Source: Gemmatimonadota bacterium
GTDB taxonomy: Bacteria; JAAXHH01
Assembly (NCBI GenBank): GCA_009837395.1
Contig: VXTP01000030.1
Span: 83,211 to 147,210, forward strand
DNA: 64,000 bases
Reading direction: 5' to 3'
Part shown: in pieces, positions 34,474 through 43,147 of the stretch
How positions within the stretch are numbered: the stretch's first letter is position 1
Layout of the letters: the number at the start of each line of letters is the position of its first letter
Notes under the pieces: model-generated
Told to the model about the DNA's origin: nothing
Database searches by the model: none
The model's input: only the letters and a program-made list of their open reading frames with translations
Translations under genes and position numbers: made by a program

Positions 34474-35454
34474 ATGGAATACCGCTATCTGGGCAAGACC
34501 GGCCTGCAGGTCTCGCCGATCTGCCTCGGTACCGCCTTCCGGGGCGCGATCGACGAGCACGCCGGCATCCGGGTGATCGAGACGGCCCTCGACCTGGGAT
34601 GCAACTTCATCGACTCGGCGTTCTACGGGGAGGGGAGGTCCGAGAAGATCATCGGGAAAGCGCTGAAGGGCCGGCGCGAACACGTCGTGCTGTGCACCAA
34701 GATCTTCGGTACCTCGGGCAAGGGACCCAACTTCACGGGGCTTTCACGGTTCAACCTGATGCAGGGCGTGGAAAAAAGCCTGAAACGGCTGCAGACCGAC
34801 TACATCGACCTCTACCTGGCCCACAGTTTCGACCCGGTCACGCCGCTAGAGGAGACCCTTTCGACCTTCGACGACCTCGTGCGCCAGGGCAAGGTCCGGT
34901 ACATCGGCTGCAGCAACTGGCCGGTGTACAAGGTGGTGGATGCCCTCTGGACCAGCGACCGGCGCAACCTGGAACCCTTCGTCTGCCTACAGTACAACTA
35001 CAGCCTGCTGGCCCGGTGGGAGACCGAACTCGAGCTCATGCCCATGGCCCGCGACCACGGGCTCGGACTCATGTGCTACAGCCCGCTGGCCATCGGCCTG
35101 CTGACCGGCCAGTTCCGCCGCGGAGCCGTACCTCCCGAGAATAGCCCCTGGGGGAAGAACCCCCGTCCGGGACTGAGCCGCTCGAAGTATCCCTTCGACG
35201 AGGCCATGACCGACAAGCTGGACGGCATCGTGCAGACGCTGATCGACGTGGGGGAAAAGTACGGGAAGACGCCGGCCCAGGTGGCGCTGGCCTGGCTCCT
35301 GGACCACGAGGAAGTGACGGCGCCGATTATCGGTCCGGATTTTCCCGAGCAGGTCGAGGAATCCTTCGGGGCCGTGGGATGGACGCTCGAACCGGAGGAC
35401 CGCACCTTGCTGGACGAGGTCTCCGCTCCGGACCTTCCGGGCAAATACGCCTGA
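34474..35454 (+). CDS. aldo/keto reductase
   Basis: A 326-aa NADP(H)-type aldo/keto reductase. The catalytic set is visible: Asp/Tyr in DSAFYGEGRSE, Lys in LCTKIFG and His in LYLAHSFD, followed by the GCSNW strand and FVCLQYNYSL. ATG 34468 is adjacent to the AAAGGA site, so the second ATG at 34474 has better spacing. It is last in the rightward set of the island and converges on a small membrane protein gene. Confidence 0.88.
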   Translation: MEYRYLGKTGLQVSPICLGTAFRGAIDEHAGIRVIETALDLGCNFIDSAFYGEGRSEKIIGKALKGRREHVVLCTKIFGTSGKGPNFTGLSRFNLMQGVEKSLKRLQTDYIDLYLAHSFDPVTPLEETLSTFDDLVRQGKVRYIGCSNWPVYKVVDALWTSDRRNLEPFVCLQYNYSLLARWETELELMPMARDHGLGLMCYSPLAIGLLTGQFRRGAVPPENSPWGKNPRPGLSRSKYPFDEAMTDKLDGIVQTLIDVGEKYGKTPAQVALAWLLDHEEVTAPIIGPDFPEQVEESFGAVGWTLEPEDRTLLDEVSAPDLPGKYA

Positions 35455-35557
35455 ATTCGACGTAAGGATGGCGACGGTCTGCGCTGGGCCGGAGTCCCGC
35501 CTGTTACGGACGCCTAGCCGGTGGAGCGCGCCGGCCCGTCAGCCGATTACGTGCCCG

Positions 35558-35797
35558 TCAACCGAAGGGTTCGTCCCGGTTCCCGGAAGGCGGCTTGCGC
35601 TTCTTCGCTTCCACCCTGGTGGCATTGTAGATGGCTCGAATGCGGCGGAACTTCTGCGCGACGAGCGCGATGAACACCACCAGGATCACGCCCAGGACGA
35701 CCTGATAAAGCGGGTTATCCCAACCCAGGATAACCGGCCAGAGCGCGAGGATGGCGAGGATGGTGAAGCCCGCTTCGAGTTTTTCTTTCTTAGTCAT
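35558..35797 (-). CDS. small two-helix membrane protein
   Basis: A 79-aa protein starting MTKKEKLEAGFTILAILALW with two hydrophobic segments (about 10-25 and 30-47) and a basic tail (RRIRAIYNATRVEAKKRK). I do not recognise a family. The frame opens at 35938 inside the neighbouring gene, but ATG 35797 gives the sensible start. It lies 53 bases downstream of the ThuA-oxidoreductase fusion on the same strand. Confidence 0.6.
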   Translation of the reverse strand: MTKKEKLEAGFTILAILALWPVILGWDNPLYQVVLGVILVVFIALVAQKFRRIRAIYNATRVEAKKRKPPSGNRDEPFG

Positions 35798-35799
35798 AT

Positions 35800-35837
35800 C
35801 CGACGTCTCTCTTCCGAAAACCGACGTCTCTCTTCCG
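35800..35837. repeat. 17-bp direct repeat
   Basis: CCGACGTCTCTCTTCCG is present exactly at 35800-35816 and 35821-35837, separated by AAAA, between the fusion gene and the small membrane protein gene. Confidence 0.9.
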
Positions 35838-35850
35838 GGTCCGCGGCCAA

Positions 35851-37515
35851 TCAGAAATCGAATTCCACTTCCACCAACCGGTTCTCTCTCGAGGCCGTTT
35901 CGCACCCCTCGATGAGTTGAATCGGGCCCTTCGCCCATTCCCCCGTGATCTCAAGGGGCAGGCCGGCAAGCAGGTGATCGGCCACGTTCTTGTAATAACC
36001 TTGCCAGTTATGTCCCCGGTCATAGGGTTTCACTTCGACGACACGGTGGCGGCCGTCGGCCGAGGCCATGGTCACCGTGCCCGCGCCGTCCCCGCCTTCC
36101 ATGACGATCGATCCGGCGGTGCCCTGGACGGTCCACATGGGCCTGCGGGACGCGTGGATGGATGAGGTCATGAACTGCGCCTCGACGCCGGAGTCGAAAC
36201 GGGCGTAGGCCCGGCAGTAATCCTCGTTGGTGCTGCTGTGCCAGACCCGCTTCATGTAGTTCCCGTAGAGCGTCGCCCGCTTGTTGATCCGGTTGCCCTG
36301 TCCGTCGTATCGCGGCACCAGCTGCAGGATCTTCTCGAAATTGTGGGCGCCCCAATCGTACATCGCCCCGCCGGAAACCGGCTTGTGGGACCGCCACGCC
36401 TGGCCCGGCAGGCCGTACCCCACCAGGGCGCTTTCGATCGAATAAACCTCGCCGATATCGCCCCGGTCGACGATCTCCCTCATCGAAAGGATGTCCGGGT
36501 CCCAGTGCCGGTTATGGTACGCCGAGATCATGACGCCCCGGTCCCTGGCCAGGCCGATCAGTTCGTCCGCCTCGGAAACCTTGACCGTGAAGGGTTTCTC
36601 CGTGATGACGTGCAGGCCCGCTTCAAGCAGCGGCTTCGCCACGGGCGCATGGTAGGCGTGGGGCACGATGACGATGGCGAGGTCGATGAGTCCGCTTCCG
36701 GCCATCTCCCCGGCATCCTCGAACATGGGCATGTCCTCGCCCTGCTCCTCCCGCGCCGCTTCCAGCCGGGCGGGGTCCCGGTCGCAGACCGCTCCCAGTT
36801 CGAACCCCTGCGTCGCGGCGATCTGCTCGCTGTGGTGCCTCCCCATGCCGAACAACGGCCCATATCCCACCAGCCCGATCCGGACGGGCGATCCATCGGT
36901 CATCCCGCAGACGTAACGAAGCCCCTTGATCAACTGGTCCTGGAAGTCGGCATGGACGAAGGTGCGGTTGTCGTGGCCGAGGGCGGTGTAGAACACCCGT
37001 CCCTTTCCGTAATCCCGCAGGTAGCCCAGCGGCTGGCGTTCGAGTTTCCATATGCCGTGCTGGAACCACCTGAGCGGCGCCTCCGTCTTGATATCCATGT
37101 TGTAGCACTCGTCCTGGACGCGGAAACTCCGGCTCATGCGCGGCAGGATGTCGTCGAAGGCCGGATCGACTTCCACGTCGAAGTCGCCCAGCGGATCGTG
37201 GCCGATGAACTCGGTGCCGATCATCTCGATGTAGTCGGCGTACTGCGCCAGTCCCGCGTTCGCGGTGTGCACGGCCAGCAGCCCGCCGCCGTTCCGCACA
37301 TAGCCGGTGATCCCCTTTTCCTGGTCCCGGGTCAGTTCGCCGGACGCGATGTAGAGCGCCAGGGCATCGTAATCCGACGGGTCACAGAGCGCGTTCCGGT
37401 CGTCGGTGACGTCCAGGGTGAACTGCGAAGCACCGTTCACGAGCCGCTCGAACATGGCGGCGAACTGGCTGAACGGCGGGCTGTGCGCGTTGATCAAGAG
37501 CAGTATGCGTTTCAC
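35851..37515 (-). CDS. ThuA domain fused to Gfo/Idh/MocA oxidoreductase
   Basis: A 554-aa two-domain protein. Residues 1 to about 208 are ThuA-like, an amidotransferase-type fold (MKRILLLINAHSPPFSQFAAMF, NGGGLLAVHTANAG, ECYNMDIKTEAPLRWF, GRVFYTALGHDN). From about 212 a Rossmann oxidoreductase begins (VRIGLVGYGPLFGMG) with the EKP motif in HVITEKPFTV and a typical C-terminal domain (GGAMYDWGAHNFEKIL). ThuA is linked to trehalose and keto-disaccharide use in rhizobia. GTG 37515 follows AAGGGA. It is usual to find these two genes side by side; fused they suggest sequential handling of a glycoside. Confidence 0.85.
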   Translation of the reverse strand: MKRILLLINAHSPPFSQFAAMFERLVNGASQFTLDVTDDRNALCDPSDYDALALYIASGELTRDQEKGITGYVRNGGGLLAVHTANAGLAQYADYIEMIGTEFIGHDPLGDFDVEVDPAFDDILPRMSRSFRVQDECYNMDIKTEAPLRWFQHGIWKLERQPLGYLRDYGKGRVFYTALGHDNRTFVHADFQDQLIKGLRYVCGMTDGSPVRIGLVGYGPLFGMGRHHSEQIAATQGFELGAVCDRDPARLEAAREEQGEDMPMFEDAGEMAGSGLIDLAIVIVPHAYHAPVAKPLLEAGLHVITEKPFTVKVSEADELIGLARDRGVMISAYHNRHWDPDILSMREIVDRGDIGEVYSIESALVGYGLPGQAWRSHKPVSGGAMYDWGAHNFEKILQLVPRYDGQGNRINKRATLYGNYMKRVWHSSTNEDYCRAYARFDSGVEAQFMTSSIHASRRPMWTVQGTAGSIVMEGGDGAGTVTMASADGRHRVVEVKPYDRGHNWQGYYKNVADHLLAGLPLEITGEWAKGPIQLIEGCETASRENRLVEVEFDF

Positions 37516-37553
37516 GGCGGTCCCTTCTCAGGCGGGTGGATAAACAGTACACT

Positions 37554-38342
37554 TCAGGCTACTTCCTGCCGTTCGGCGTCCAGCGTGACCCGGATGCCGA
37601 AGCGCAGATAGCCCAGGGAAAGCAGTACGCATGCCGGCCACCAGAACCAGTCCGGCAGCGGGGATTCCATGAGCATGTGCACGGTGTCCAGCACGACGGC
37701 TGGCGTGATGGCGATGATGGCCAGGTTCAGGAGCGTACGGTACGGCAGCGCTCCTCCGGCGGGCGCCGTGAAAAAGGATGCCACGTAGGCGTACAGCAGC
37801 GTCTGTACGGTCCGGTACGCATAGGACAGCACGAGCAGAATTGGGAAAAGCAGTGTATTGACCAGGGACCGGGTCCAGTCGGCAATCACGTACAGGTCCT
37901 CCCGGGTCAGCGTCTCCGGAGGTCCGTCCGGCAGGGTCGTAACGTCGACCTGGTCGCCCTCTCCCCGGATGAATATCTGGGTGCGCGTTACCAGCACCGG
38001 CGCCTCGGTGTCGTCCAGGCTGGTGTACTGACCGGTGGGGTCGATGACGGCCAGCACCGTCCCGTCCCGATCACGCAGGAGCGTCGGCTGGGACGAGGAC
38101 GAGGACAGTTCGCCACCGGACAGACTGAGATCAGGGACCTGGTCGATATAAAAGGGGGCTTCCCGGCTGACCCATTCATTCACCTGGTTCTGCATCTGGA
38201 GGGTGAAGGGAATCCAGGTCAGTGCCAGCAGCAACAGGAGGTACAGAAAGGTCCGGTTTCGCCAATGCCGGGCCACATCCTCGTAAATCGCCCCGTCGTA
38301 GAAAGCCATCCAGAGCGGATGCAAAATACTGAATCGACGCAT
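37554..38342 (-). CDS. DUF1189-like polytopic membrane protein
   Basis: A 262-aa inner membrane protein. One N-terminal helix (FLYLLLLLALTWIPFTL) is followed by about 115 extracytoplasmic residues containing VLAVIDPTGQYTSLDD, then about three further helices. That arrangement and the TREDLYVIADWTRSL segment are why I place it with DUF1189, a family of unknown function. It lies nine bases downstream of the enolase-superfamily gene on the same strand. Confidence 0.7.
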   Translation of the reverse strand: MRRFSILHPLWMAFYDGAIYEDVARHWRNRTFLYLLLLLALTWIPFTLQMQNQVNEWVSREAPFYIDQVPDLSLSGGELSSSSSQPTLLRDRDGTVLAVIDPTGQYTSLDDTEAPVLVTRTQIFIRGEGDQVDVTTLPDGPPETLTREDLYVIADWTRSLVNTLLFPILLVLSYAYRTVQTLLYAYVASFFTAPAGGALPYRTLLNLAIIAITPAVVLDTVHMLMESPLPDWFWWPACVLLSLGYLRFGIRVTLDAERQEVA

Positions 38343-38351
38343 GGCGAAACC

Positions 38352-39479
38352 CTAAACCGAATTGGCTACCGAGCCGTCCGACCTGAGCAGCGTATTCGCG
38401 GTATTCATCGGGGTGAAAACCGCGCCTTCCAGCCGTTCGTCATCCAGTTCCACGCCCAGGCCCGGGTCCCGGGGAATTGGGATGTACCCGCCTTCCCGGC
38501 GTATGTTGGTCCGGTACAGCTTGCTGGCTTCCGACTCGTCGCCCATGCTGTACTCCTGGGTCACGAAGTTGGGGATGCTGGTATCCAGGTGTACGGAAGC
38601 GGCGGTAATGAGGGGCGTCAGGAAATTGTGCGTCACGACGGCGCAGTGGTGGGCCTCGGCGATGGCCGCGATCTTCTTGCAGTGGGTCAGGCCGCCGGCG
38701 AGGGCCACGTCCGGCCGCACGTATTGCGGTCCTCCGTGGGTCAGGAGCTCCTGGAACTCCCAGATGGTGTTCAGGCGTTCCCCGTTCCCGACGGGGATCC
38801 CGATCCGCCGGGCGATTTCGCCCTGGGCCATGATGCTGTCGATCTGGATGGGGTCCTCGATGAAATAGAGGTTGAATTCGGTCAGCGCGTTGGCCAGGGG
38901 CATGGCGGTCAGCGGCGTCAGCTTGCGGTGGACCTCCACGATGAGATCCATGTCCGGGCCGCCGCCTTCGCGGGCGGCCGCGACGAGATCCCGGGCGGTA
39001 CGGATCATCCGGTCGAGGGCCATGTCCTGGTAGCCGCCCGGCAGGGGATCGAACTTGAGCGCCGTGAAGCCCTCCGACGCCGCGTTCCGGGCGGATTCGA
39101 GCATGGCCTCCGGGGTCCCGCCGCCACCCAGCAGGTGCAGCCTGACCCGGTCCCTGCAGTTTCCGCCGAGCAGTTCCCAGACCGGAACGCCGAAGTGCTT
39201 GCCCTTGATGTCCCACAGGGCGATGTCGACGGCGCTGACCGCCCCGGACAGGGCGCTGCCCCGGAAGGGCGACATGCGGTAGAGATACTGCCAGTGATGC
39301 TCGATACGGAACGGATTCTGACCCACCAGGTAATCCTTGAACCGCTCCACGATCTGGTGCACGGCTTCAGGATATCCCCAGCAGGCCGTCTGCCCGACCC
39401 CGGTGAGCCCGCTGTCGGTCCGGACGCGGATGACGTATCCGCCGCCGATGAAGTACGAGGTGATGTCTTCTATTTTCAC
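38352..39479 (-). CDS. mandelate racemase/muconate lactonizing enzyme family dehydratase
   Basis: A 375-aa enolase-superfamily enzyme. The capping domain (KIEDITSYFIGGGYVIRV) leads to a barrel with candidate base K-x-D (LKFDPLPGG) and metal ligands in LIVEVHRK, FIEDPIQID and GNGERLN, plus the His in THNFLTP. This order resembles D-galactonate/sugar acid dehydratases. The start is GTG 39479 with AAAGG seven bases upstream. It likely dehydrates a sugar acid to a keto-deoxy acid for an aldolase such as the DapA-like protein nearby. Confidence 0.85.
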   Translation of the reverse strand: MKIEDITSYFIGGGYVIRVRTDSGLTGVGQTACWGYPEAVHQIVERFKDYLVGQNPFRIEHHWQYLYRMSPFRGSALSGAVSAVDIALWDIKGKHFGVPVWELLGGNCRDRVRLHLLGGGGTPEAMLESARNAASEGFTALKFDPLPGGYQDMALDRMIRTARDLVAAAREGGGPDMDLIVEVHRKLTPLTAMPLANALTEFNLYFIEDPIQIDSIMAQGEIARRIGIPVGNGERLNTIWEFQELLTHGGPQYVRPDVALAGGLTHCKKIAAIAEAHHCAVVTHNFLTPLITAASVHLDTSIPNFVTQEYSMGDESEASKLYRTNIRREGGYIPIPRDPGLGVELDDERLEGAVFTPMNTANTLLRSDGSVANSV

Positions 39480-39828
39480 TTAGGTTGCCTTTCGTGACGC
39501 ACCGGCGGAAACCGGCGGTCGGCGTCCTGCGGTCGCCCTGGAACAGGATGGGGTCGTCCACCGGATCAGCGCCTGTCAATAGCTGTCGGATAGACCCCTA
39601 CCAAGTAAGCGGTGTTTCATCCACCCCGCAACCAGAAATCGGCACCGCAGTCCTCAATCCTTTAAAAAGCAGTTTTTACTTGAAGACCCCCATGCGTCCT
39701 CTGTATACTTTGTTTACAGAACTCTCCACATTTCGCTGTTTTTCCAGACCCCTGGCACGGTCCGGCGCGCTGGCCTGCACCGTACATTCCGTCGGTGCGT
39801 GCCGGAGGTACCAGTAAGGAGATGCACC
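39480..39828. other. 349-base divergent intergenic region
   Basis: No credible gene. It holds a direct repeat ACCGGCGG near 39501-39517 and a promoter-like pair for the rightward gene (39680-39709). A 110-codon frame across it is a low-quality shadow. Confidence 0.6.
39680..39709 (+). promoter_or_regulatory. putative promoter of the Tat-exported PLP enzyme gene
   Basis: TTGAAG at 39680-39685, 18 bases, TATACT at 39704-39709, leaving a leader of about 110 bases before ATG 39829. Confidence 0.55.
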
Positions 39829-41253
39829 ATGATTACGGAAGAGTCCGGATTTAACTTCGATCCGAAATTTGAAGATCCCGAAAAGCTGAAAGCGTTGTCC
39901 CGCAGAGGGTTCATGGGCCGGATCGCGGGCGGTCTCGCCGCCGGAACGGCTCTCTTGTCCATGACCGGAAAGGCCGCGGCGAAGCCGCCGATGCCCGAAG
40001 ACCACCTTCCGGAACCCGACGACGTGGCGTACTGGAACTGGGTGGCCGATCAGTACATCATCCGCGACGGCGTTTCCTTCATGAACACCGGGACGCGCGG
40101 ACCGTCCCCGGGTCCAGTGCACCGGGCGCAGATCGCCGCGCTCGAAGGCGCGAACACGGATTACAAGAGTTATACCAGTTACGTCTACAACAGCGACTTC
40201 CGTGCACAGATGCGGGAGAAGATGGCGAAGTACCTCGGCTGCAAGTCGAACGAGGTCGCCTTCACCAACAACACGACCGAAGGCATGGTCTTCGGCACCT
40301 TCGGCATCGACATGGAGCCGGGCGACGAGATCGTGACGACCAATCACGATCATTCCAGCGGCGTGCAGCCCATCAACCTCCGGGCCGTCCGCCAGGGAAC
40401 GAAAACCGTCATGATCGACCTCTCGTCCCCCGAGTACCACCCGCCCGACAGTCCCGACGCGTTGCTCAAGGCCTTCGAGGCCGCCATCACGCCGCGCACG
40501 AAGATGCTCAGCTTCTGCCATATCAATTACGGCGACGGGCTCGTCCTTCCCGTGAAGGAAATCTGCGAGATGGCCCGTTCGAAGGGCATCATCACCCTGG
40601 TCGACGGGGCGCAGCCTCCGGGCATGCTCGACCTGAACATGCACGACCTGGGTTGCGACATGTACGCGGGTCCGTGCCACAAGTGGATGATGGCGTCCAT
40701 GTACACGGGCTTCTTCTACGTGAAAGAGGATATCCTGGACCAGGTGTGGCCGACCCTGTACGCCGGTCCGGTGAACGGCCTGACCATGTACGGTCAGGAA
40801 CCCACGGGCTTCGCCAAAGTATTCTACGAAGAGTACCTGGCAGGCGCATCCAAGTTCGAACTGCGGGGTTCTTCCAATGCCCCGGCGCGGGTCGCCATCG
40901 ACGCGGCGCTGGACTTCCACAACATGATCGGACCGGCCGCCGTCGAGAGCCGGAACCGCTACCAGGCCACGCGCGTGGCCAACGCCCTGCGCAACATGGA
41001 CGGCGTGGAAGTGTACAGTTCGCCCGATCCCCGCATGAGCGCGGCGCTCGTTTCGTTCAAGGTCACCGGCGTGGGTACGCGCGATGTCAACGACATGCTG
41101 TGGGATCGCCACCGTATCTATATCCGGAACGTTACGCACGACGAGATCAACTGGGACGCCAACCGGACGTCGATGCATATCATGGTCACCGACGCGCAGA
41201 CCGACCAGTTCATCGGCGCCATCGAGGAAATCGCGAAAGAGAAGCGCCTGTAA
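39829..41253 (+). CDS. class V aminotransferase-family PLP enzyme with Tat signal (isopenicillin N epimerase-like)
   Basis: A 474-aa protein. Residues 24-29 (SRRGFM) followed by a hydrophobic stretch to about 45 and AAA are a twin-arginine signal, so it should be exported folded with PLP bound. The enzyme body has NTGTRGPSPGPV, FTNNTTEGM, TTNHDHSSGV, LVDGAQPPGML and Schiff-base Lys285 in GPCHKWMMAS. Family members are epimerases, desulfurases or lyases; the reaction is not readable. AAGGAG precedes ATG 39829. A VOC protein gene follows after 31 bases. Confidence 0.85.
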   Translation: MITEESGFNFDPKFEDPEKLKALSRRGFMGRIAGGLAAGTALLSMTGKAAAKPPMPEDHLPEPDDVAYWNWVADQYIIRDGVSFMNTGTRGPSPGPVHRAQIAALEGANTDYKSYTSYVYNSDFRAQMREKMAKYLGCKSNEVAFTNNTTEGMVFGTFGIDMEPGDEIVTTNHDHSSGVQPINLRAVRQGTKTVMIDLSSPEYHPPDSPDALLKAFEAAITPRTKMLSFCHINYGDGLVLPVKEICEMARSKGIITLVDGAQPPGMLDLNMHDLGCDMYAGPCHKWMMASMYTGFFYVKEDILDQVWPTLYAGPVNGLTMYGQEPTGFAKVFYEEYLAGASKFELRGSSNAPARVAIDAALDFHNMIGPAAVESRNRYQATRVANALRNMDGVEVYSSPDPRMSAALVSFKVTGVGTRDVNDMLWDRHRIYIRNVTHDEINWDANRTSMHIMVTDAQTDQFIGAIEEIAKEKRL

Positions 41254-41284
41254 TTCTGGACGATAAGCTCAGGAGGGAGGCGTA

Positions 41285-41692
41285 ATGGCCTATCTGCGTC
41301 ACCTCGCATTGCGGTGCCGGGACGTGTCGGTCTCGCAGCGTTTCTACGAGGATGTGATCGGCTTTACCTTTATCGGCCGGCGGGGCAACGGCGAGGCCGT
41401 CGATCTCAGCGACGGCACCGCCAACATCACGCTGCTGCCCCATAACGATCCGTCGCGGCCCTCGCTCGAGGAAGGCGAGGAGTATATCCATTTCGGTGTG
41501 CTGGTGGACGACCTCCACGCCGCCTGGCACAGGGTCCGGAACTGGGGTGCCGAAGCGCCGAAGACCGTGAAGGGCCGGGACGCCATCTCCTCCGATACCC
41601 CGCCGGAGATCGCTTTCAAAGCCATCGATCCCGACGGCAACATCGTAGACATCTCCGGTGACCGGGACGAGTGGCGCGGCGTGAAGATATGA
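41285..41692 (+). CDS. VOC (glyoxalase/dioxygenase superfamily) protein
   Basis: A 135-aa single vicinal-oxygen-chelate domain. LRHLALRCRDVSVSQRFYED opens it with the first metal His, HFGVLVDDLHAAWHRV is the second repeat and DPDGNIVDI the closing strand. Such proteins bind a divalent metal and act as isomerases, dioxygenases or resistance proteins. AGGAGG precedes the start. It lies between the Tat-exported PLP enzyme and the MurT-like gene on one strand. Confidence 0.85.
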   Translation: MAYLRHLALRCRDVSVSQRFYEDVIGFTFIGRRGNGEAVDLSDGTANITLLPHNDPSRPSLEEGEEYIHFGVLVDDLHAAWHRVRNWGAEAPKTVKGRDAISSDTPPEIAFKAIDPDGNIVDISGDRDEWRGVKI

Positions 41693-41727
41693 ACAAGGGT
41701 TGATTCCCCGGATTCGATCAACCTCCT

Positions 41728-43086
41728 ATGCGTATGCTCAGATCGGCCGCCCTTTCCATTGACAAGTCCGTCGCGAGGGCGGCCGATTTGTTTGATTTCT
41801 CCCGTGGCCGCATCCCGCCCGGCACCCTCACTGCCGCCCTCTGGCCTGGCCTGGTCCGGTCCCTGGTGCGCCAGTTCAGTCAAGGCGTGGCCGGGGTCAC
41901 CGGAACGAACGGCAAGCATACGACCTGCCGGATCCTGGCCGCGATTCTGCAGCAGGCCGATGCCCGGACGCTCCACCCTGAAGACATCGCCCCATCCATC
42001 GACGAAGTGGTCTCCACCCTGGTCCGGGCGACCGATCACCGCGGCAGGATCCATGCGGACTACGGGGTGTTCGGATTCGAGACCGGCATGCTCGACCGGG
42101 CGATCAGGGTATGCAATCCCGGCACGCTCGTATTGAACAACCTGTACGACGACGAATCGGTGCAGGGGGTTGACCGCGCTGCCCTGATCGGGAAATGGTG
42201 CGACTGGTTCGGCACCATGTCCGCCCGACAGCACATCCTCGTCAATGCAGACGATCCGGTCCTCTGCGGCGGATTCACGCGGGGCGTGCCGCCCCGGTTG
42301 ACCTACTACGGCGTGGAGGATGAACGCCTGCACCTGGCGGATGCCGCCACCCCCGAGGTACCGTGCCCCCGGTGCGGCGTGCCCCTGGCCTACCGGATCA
42401 CCAGCCTGGCCCACCTCGGCGACTATGCCTGCGAAGGCTGCGGTTGGGAAAGGCCGCTGCCCACCGTCTACGCGATCGATGTGGATCTGGGACCGGATGA
42501 AACGAACTTCCGGATCATCACGCCGCGGGGTCCGCTGGACGTGTGTCTCCGTCTTTCCGGGTTGCACAACGTGTACAACGCCGCGGCGGCCGCGGCGGCC
42601 GCGCTATCTCTCGGCCTGAGTCCCGTGACGATACGCAAGGGTCTCGAATCCGTGAGGTCCACCGGAGGGCGGGACGAACGGCTGGTGATTCATGACCGGG
42701 AAGCCCGCCTGATGACGATCAAGAACAGGACCTCGCTCCTCGAAGCGCTCAGGACCTGCCGGCTGGACCGGCAGCGGGGCCATTTCCTGTTCCTGCTGGA
42801 CGAGGCCGTACGGGGCGGACGCGGCGGTCCGTGGATCGTGGACGAAGACCTGGAAGGCATGGTGAACCATTCGAGGTCCGTGCACGTGGCCGGCGCGGGC
42901 GGCGCGCACCTGGCCCTTATGGACGAGCAGATGGACCCGGAATACATGGCAACCGCCGTGGACGTCAGCGACGTGTTTCACGACATTATGCGGCGGCTCA
43001 CTCCGGGCGACCGCCTGTGGGTCCTGGCGACCGAAGGCGCCATGTACGCGGTCAGGCGGGAACTGCGGGACATGGGGATCATCTGA
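41728..43086 (+). CDS. MurT-like Mur ligase family protein with variant P-loop
   Basis: A 452-aa Mur ligase resembling MurT, which with GatD amidates the D-glutamate of lipid II. The MurT hallmark zinc ribbon is intact: Cys213, Cys216, Cys235, Cys238 (CPRC, CEGC). RLSGLHNVYNAAAAAAAAL is the Mur central motif. The P-loop reads GTNGKHTT (59-66) where GTNGKTTT is expected, putting His64 at the Mg/ATP threonine. No GatD-type glutaminase gene is adjacent. It may act on a different amide substrate or be impaired. Confidence 0.8.
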   Translation: MRMLRSAALSIDKSVARAADLFDFSRGRIPPGTLTAALWPGLVRSLVRQFSQGVAGVTGTNGKHTTCRILAAILQQADARTLHPEDIAPSIDEVVSTLVRATDHRGRIHADYGVFGFETGMLDRAIRVCNPGTLVLNNLYDDESVQGVDRAALIGKWCDWFGTMSARQHILVNADDPVLCGGFTRGVPPRLTYYGVEDERLHLADAATPEVPCPRCGVPLAYRITSLAHLGDYACEGCGWERPLPTVYAIDVDLGPDETNFRIITPRGPLDVCLRLSGLHNVYNAAAAAAAALSLGLSPVTIRKGLESVRSTGGRDERLVIHDREARLMTIKNRTSLLEALRTCRLDRQRGHFLFLLDEAVRGGRGGPWIVDEDLEGMVNHSRSVHVAGAGGAHLALMDEQMDPEYMATAVDVSDVFHDIMRRLTPGDRLWVLATEGAMYAVRRELRDMGII

Positions 43087-43147
43087 GCGCGGGCACAAGC
43101 GCCGGGCCGGCAAACGGTACCGGGCCGGCGTCGGTGCCAGCGCGGCG

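Noticed and set aside
37536-39497. 653-codon plus-strand open frame opposite the DUF1189 and enolase-superfamily genes
   Set aside because: Composition is Arg/Gly/His/Pro-rich without domains, typical of the shadow frame of GC-rich genes; the minus strand encodes two recognisable families.
39485-39817. 110-codon frame in the 39.5-39.8 kb gap
   Set aside because: No ribosome-binding site, overlaps the presumed promoter and has no recognisable features.
39676-41178. 500-codon minus-strand frame opposite the Tat-exported PLP enzyme
   Set aside because: Antisense to a protein with intact Schiff-base lysine and Tat signal; no recognisable domain.
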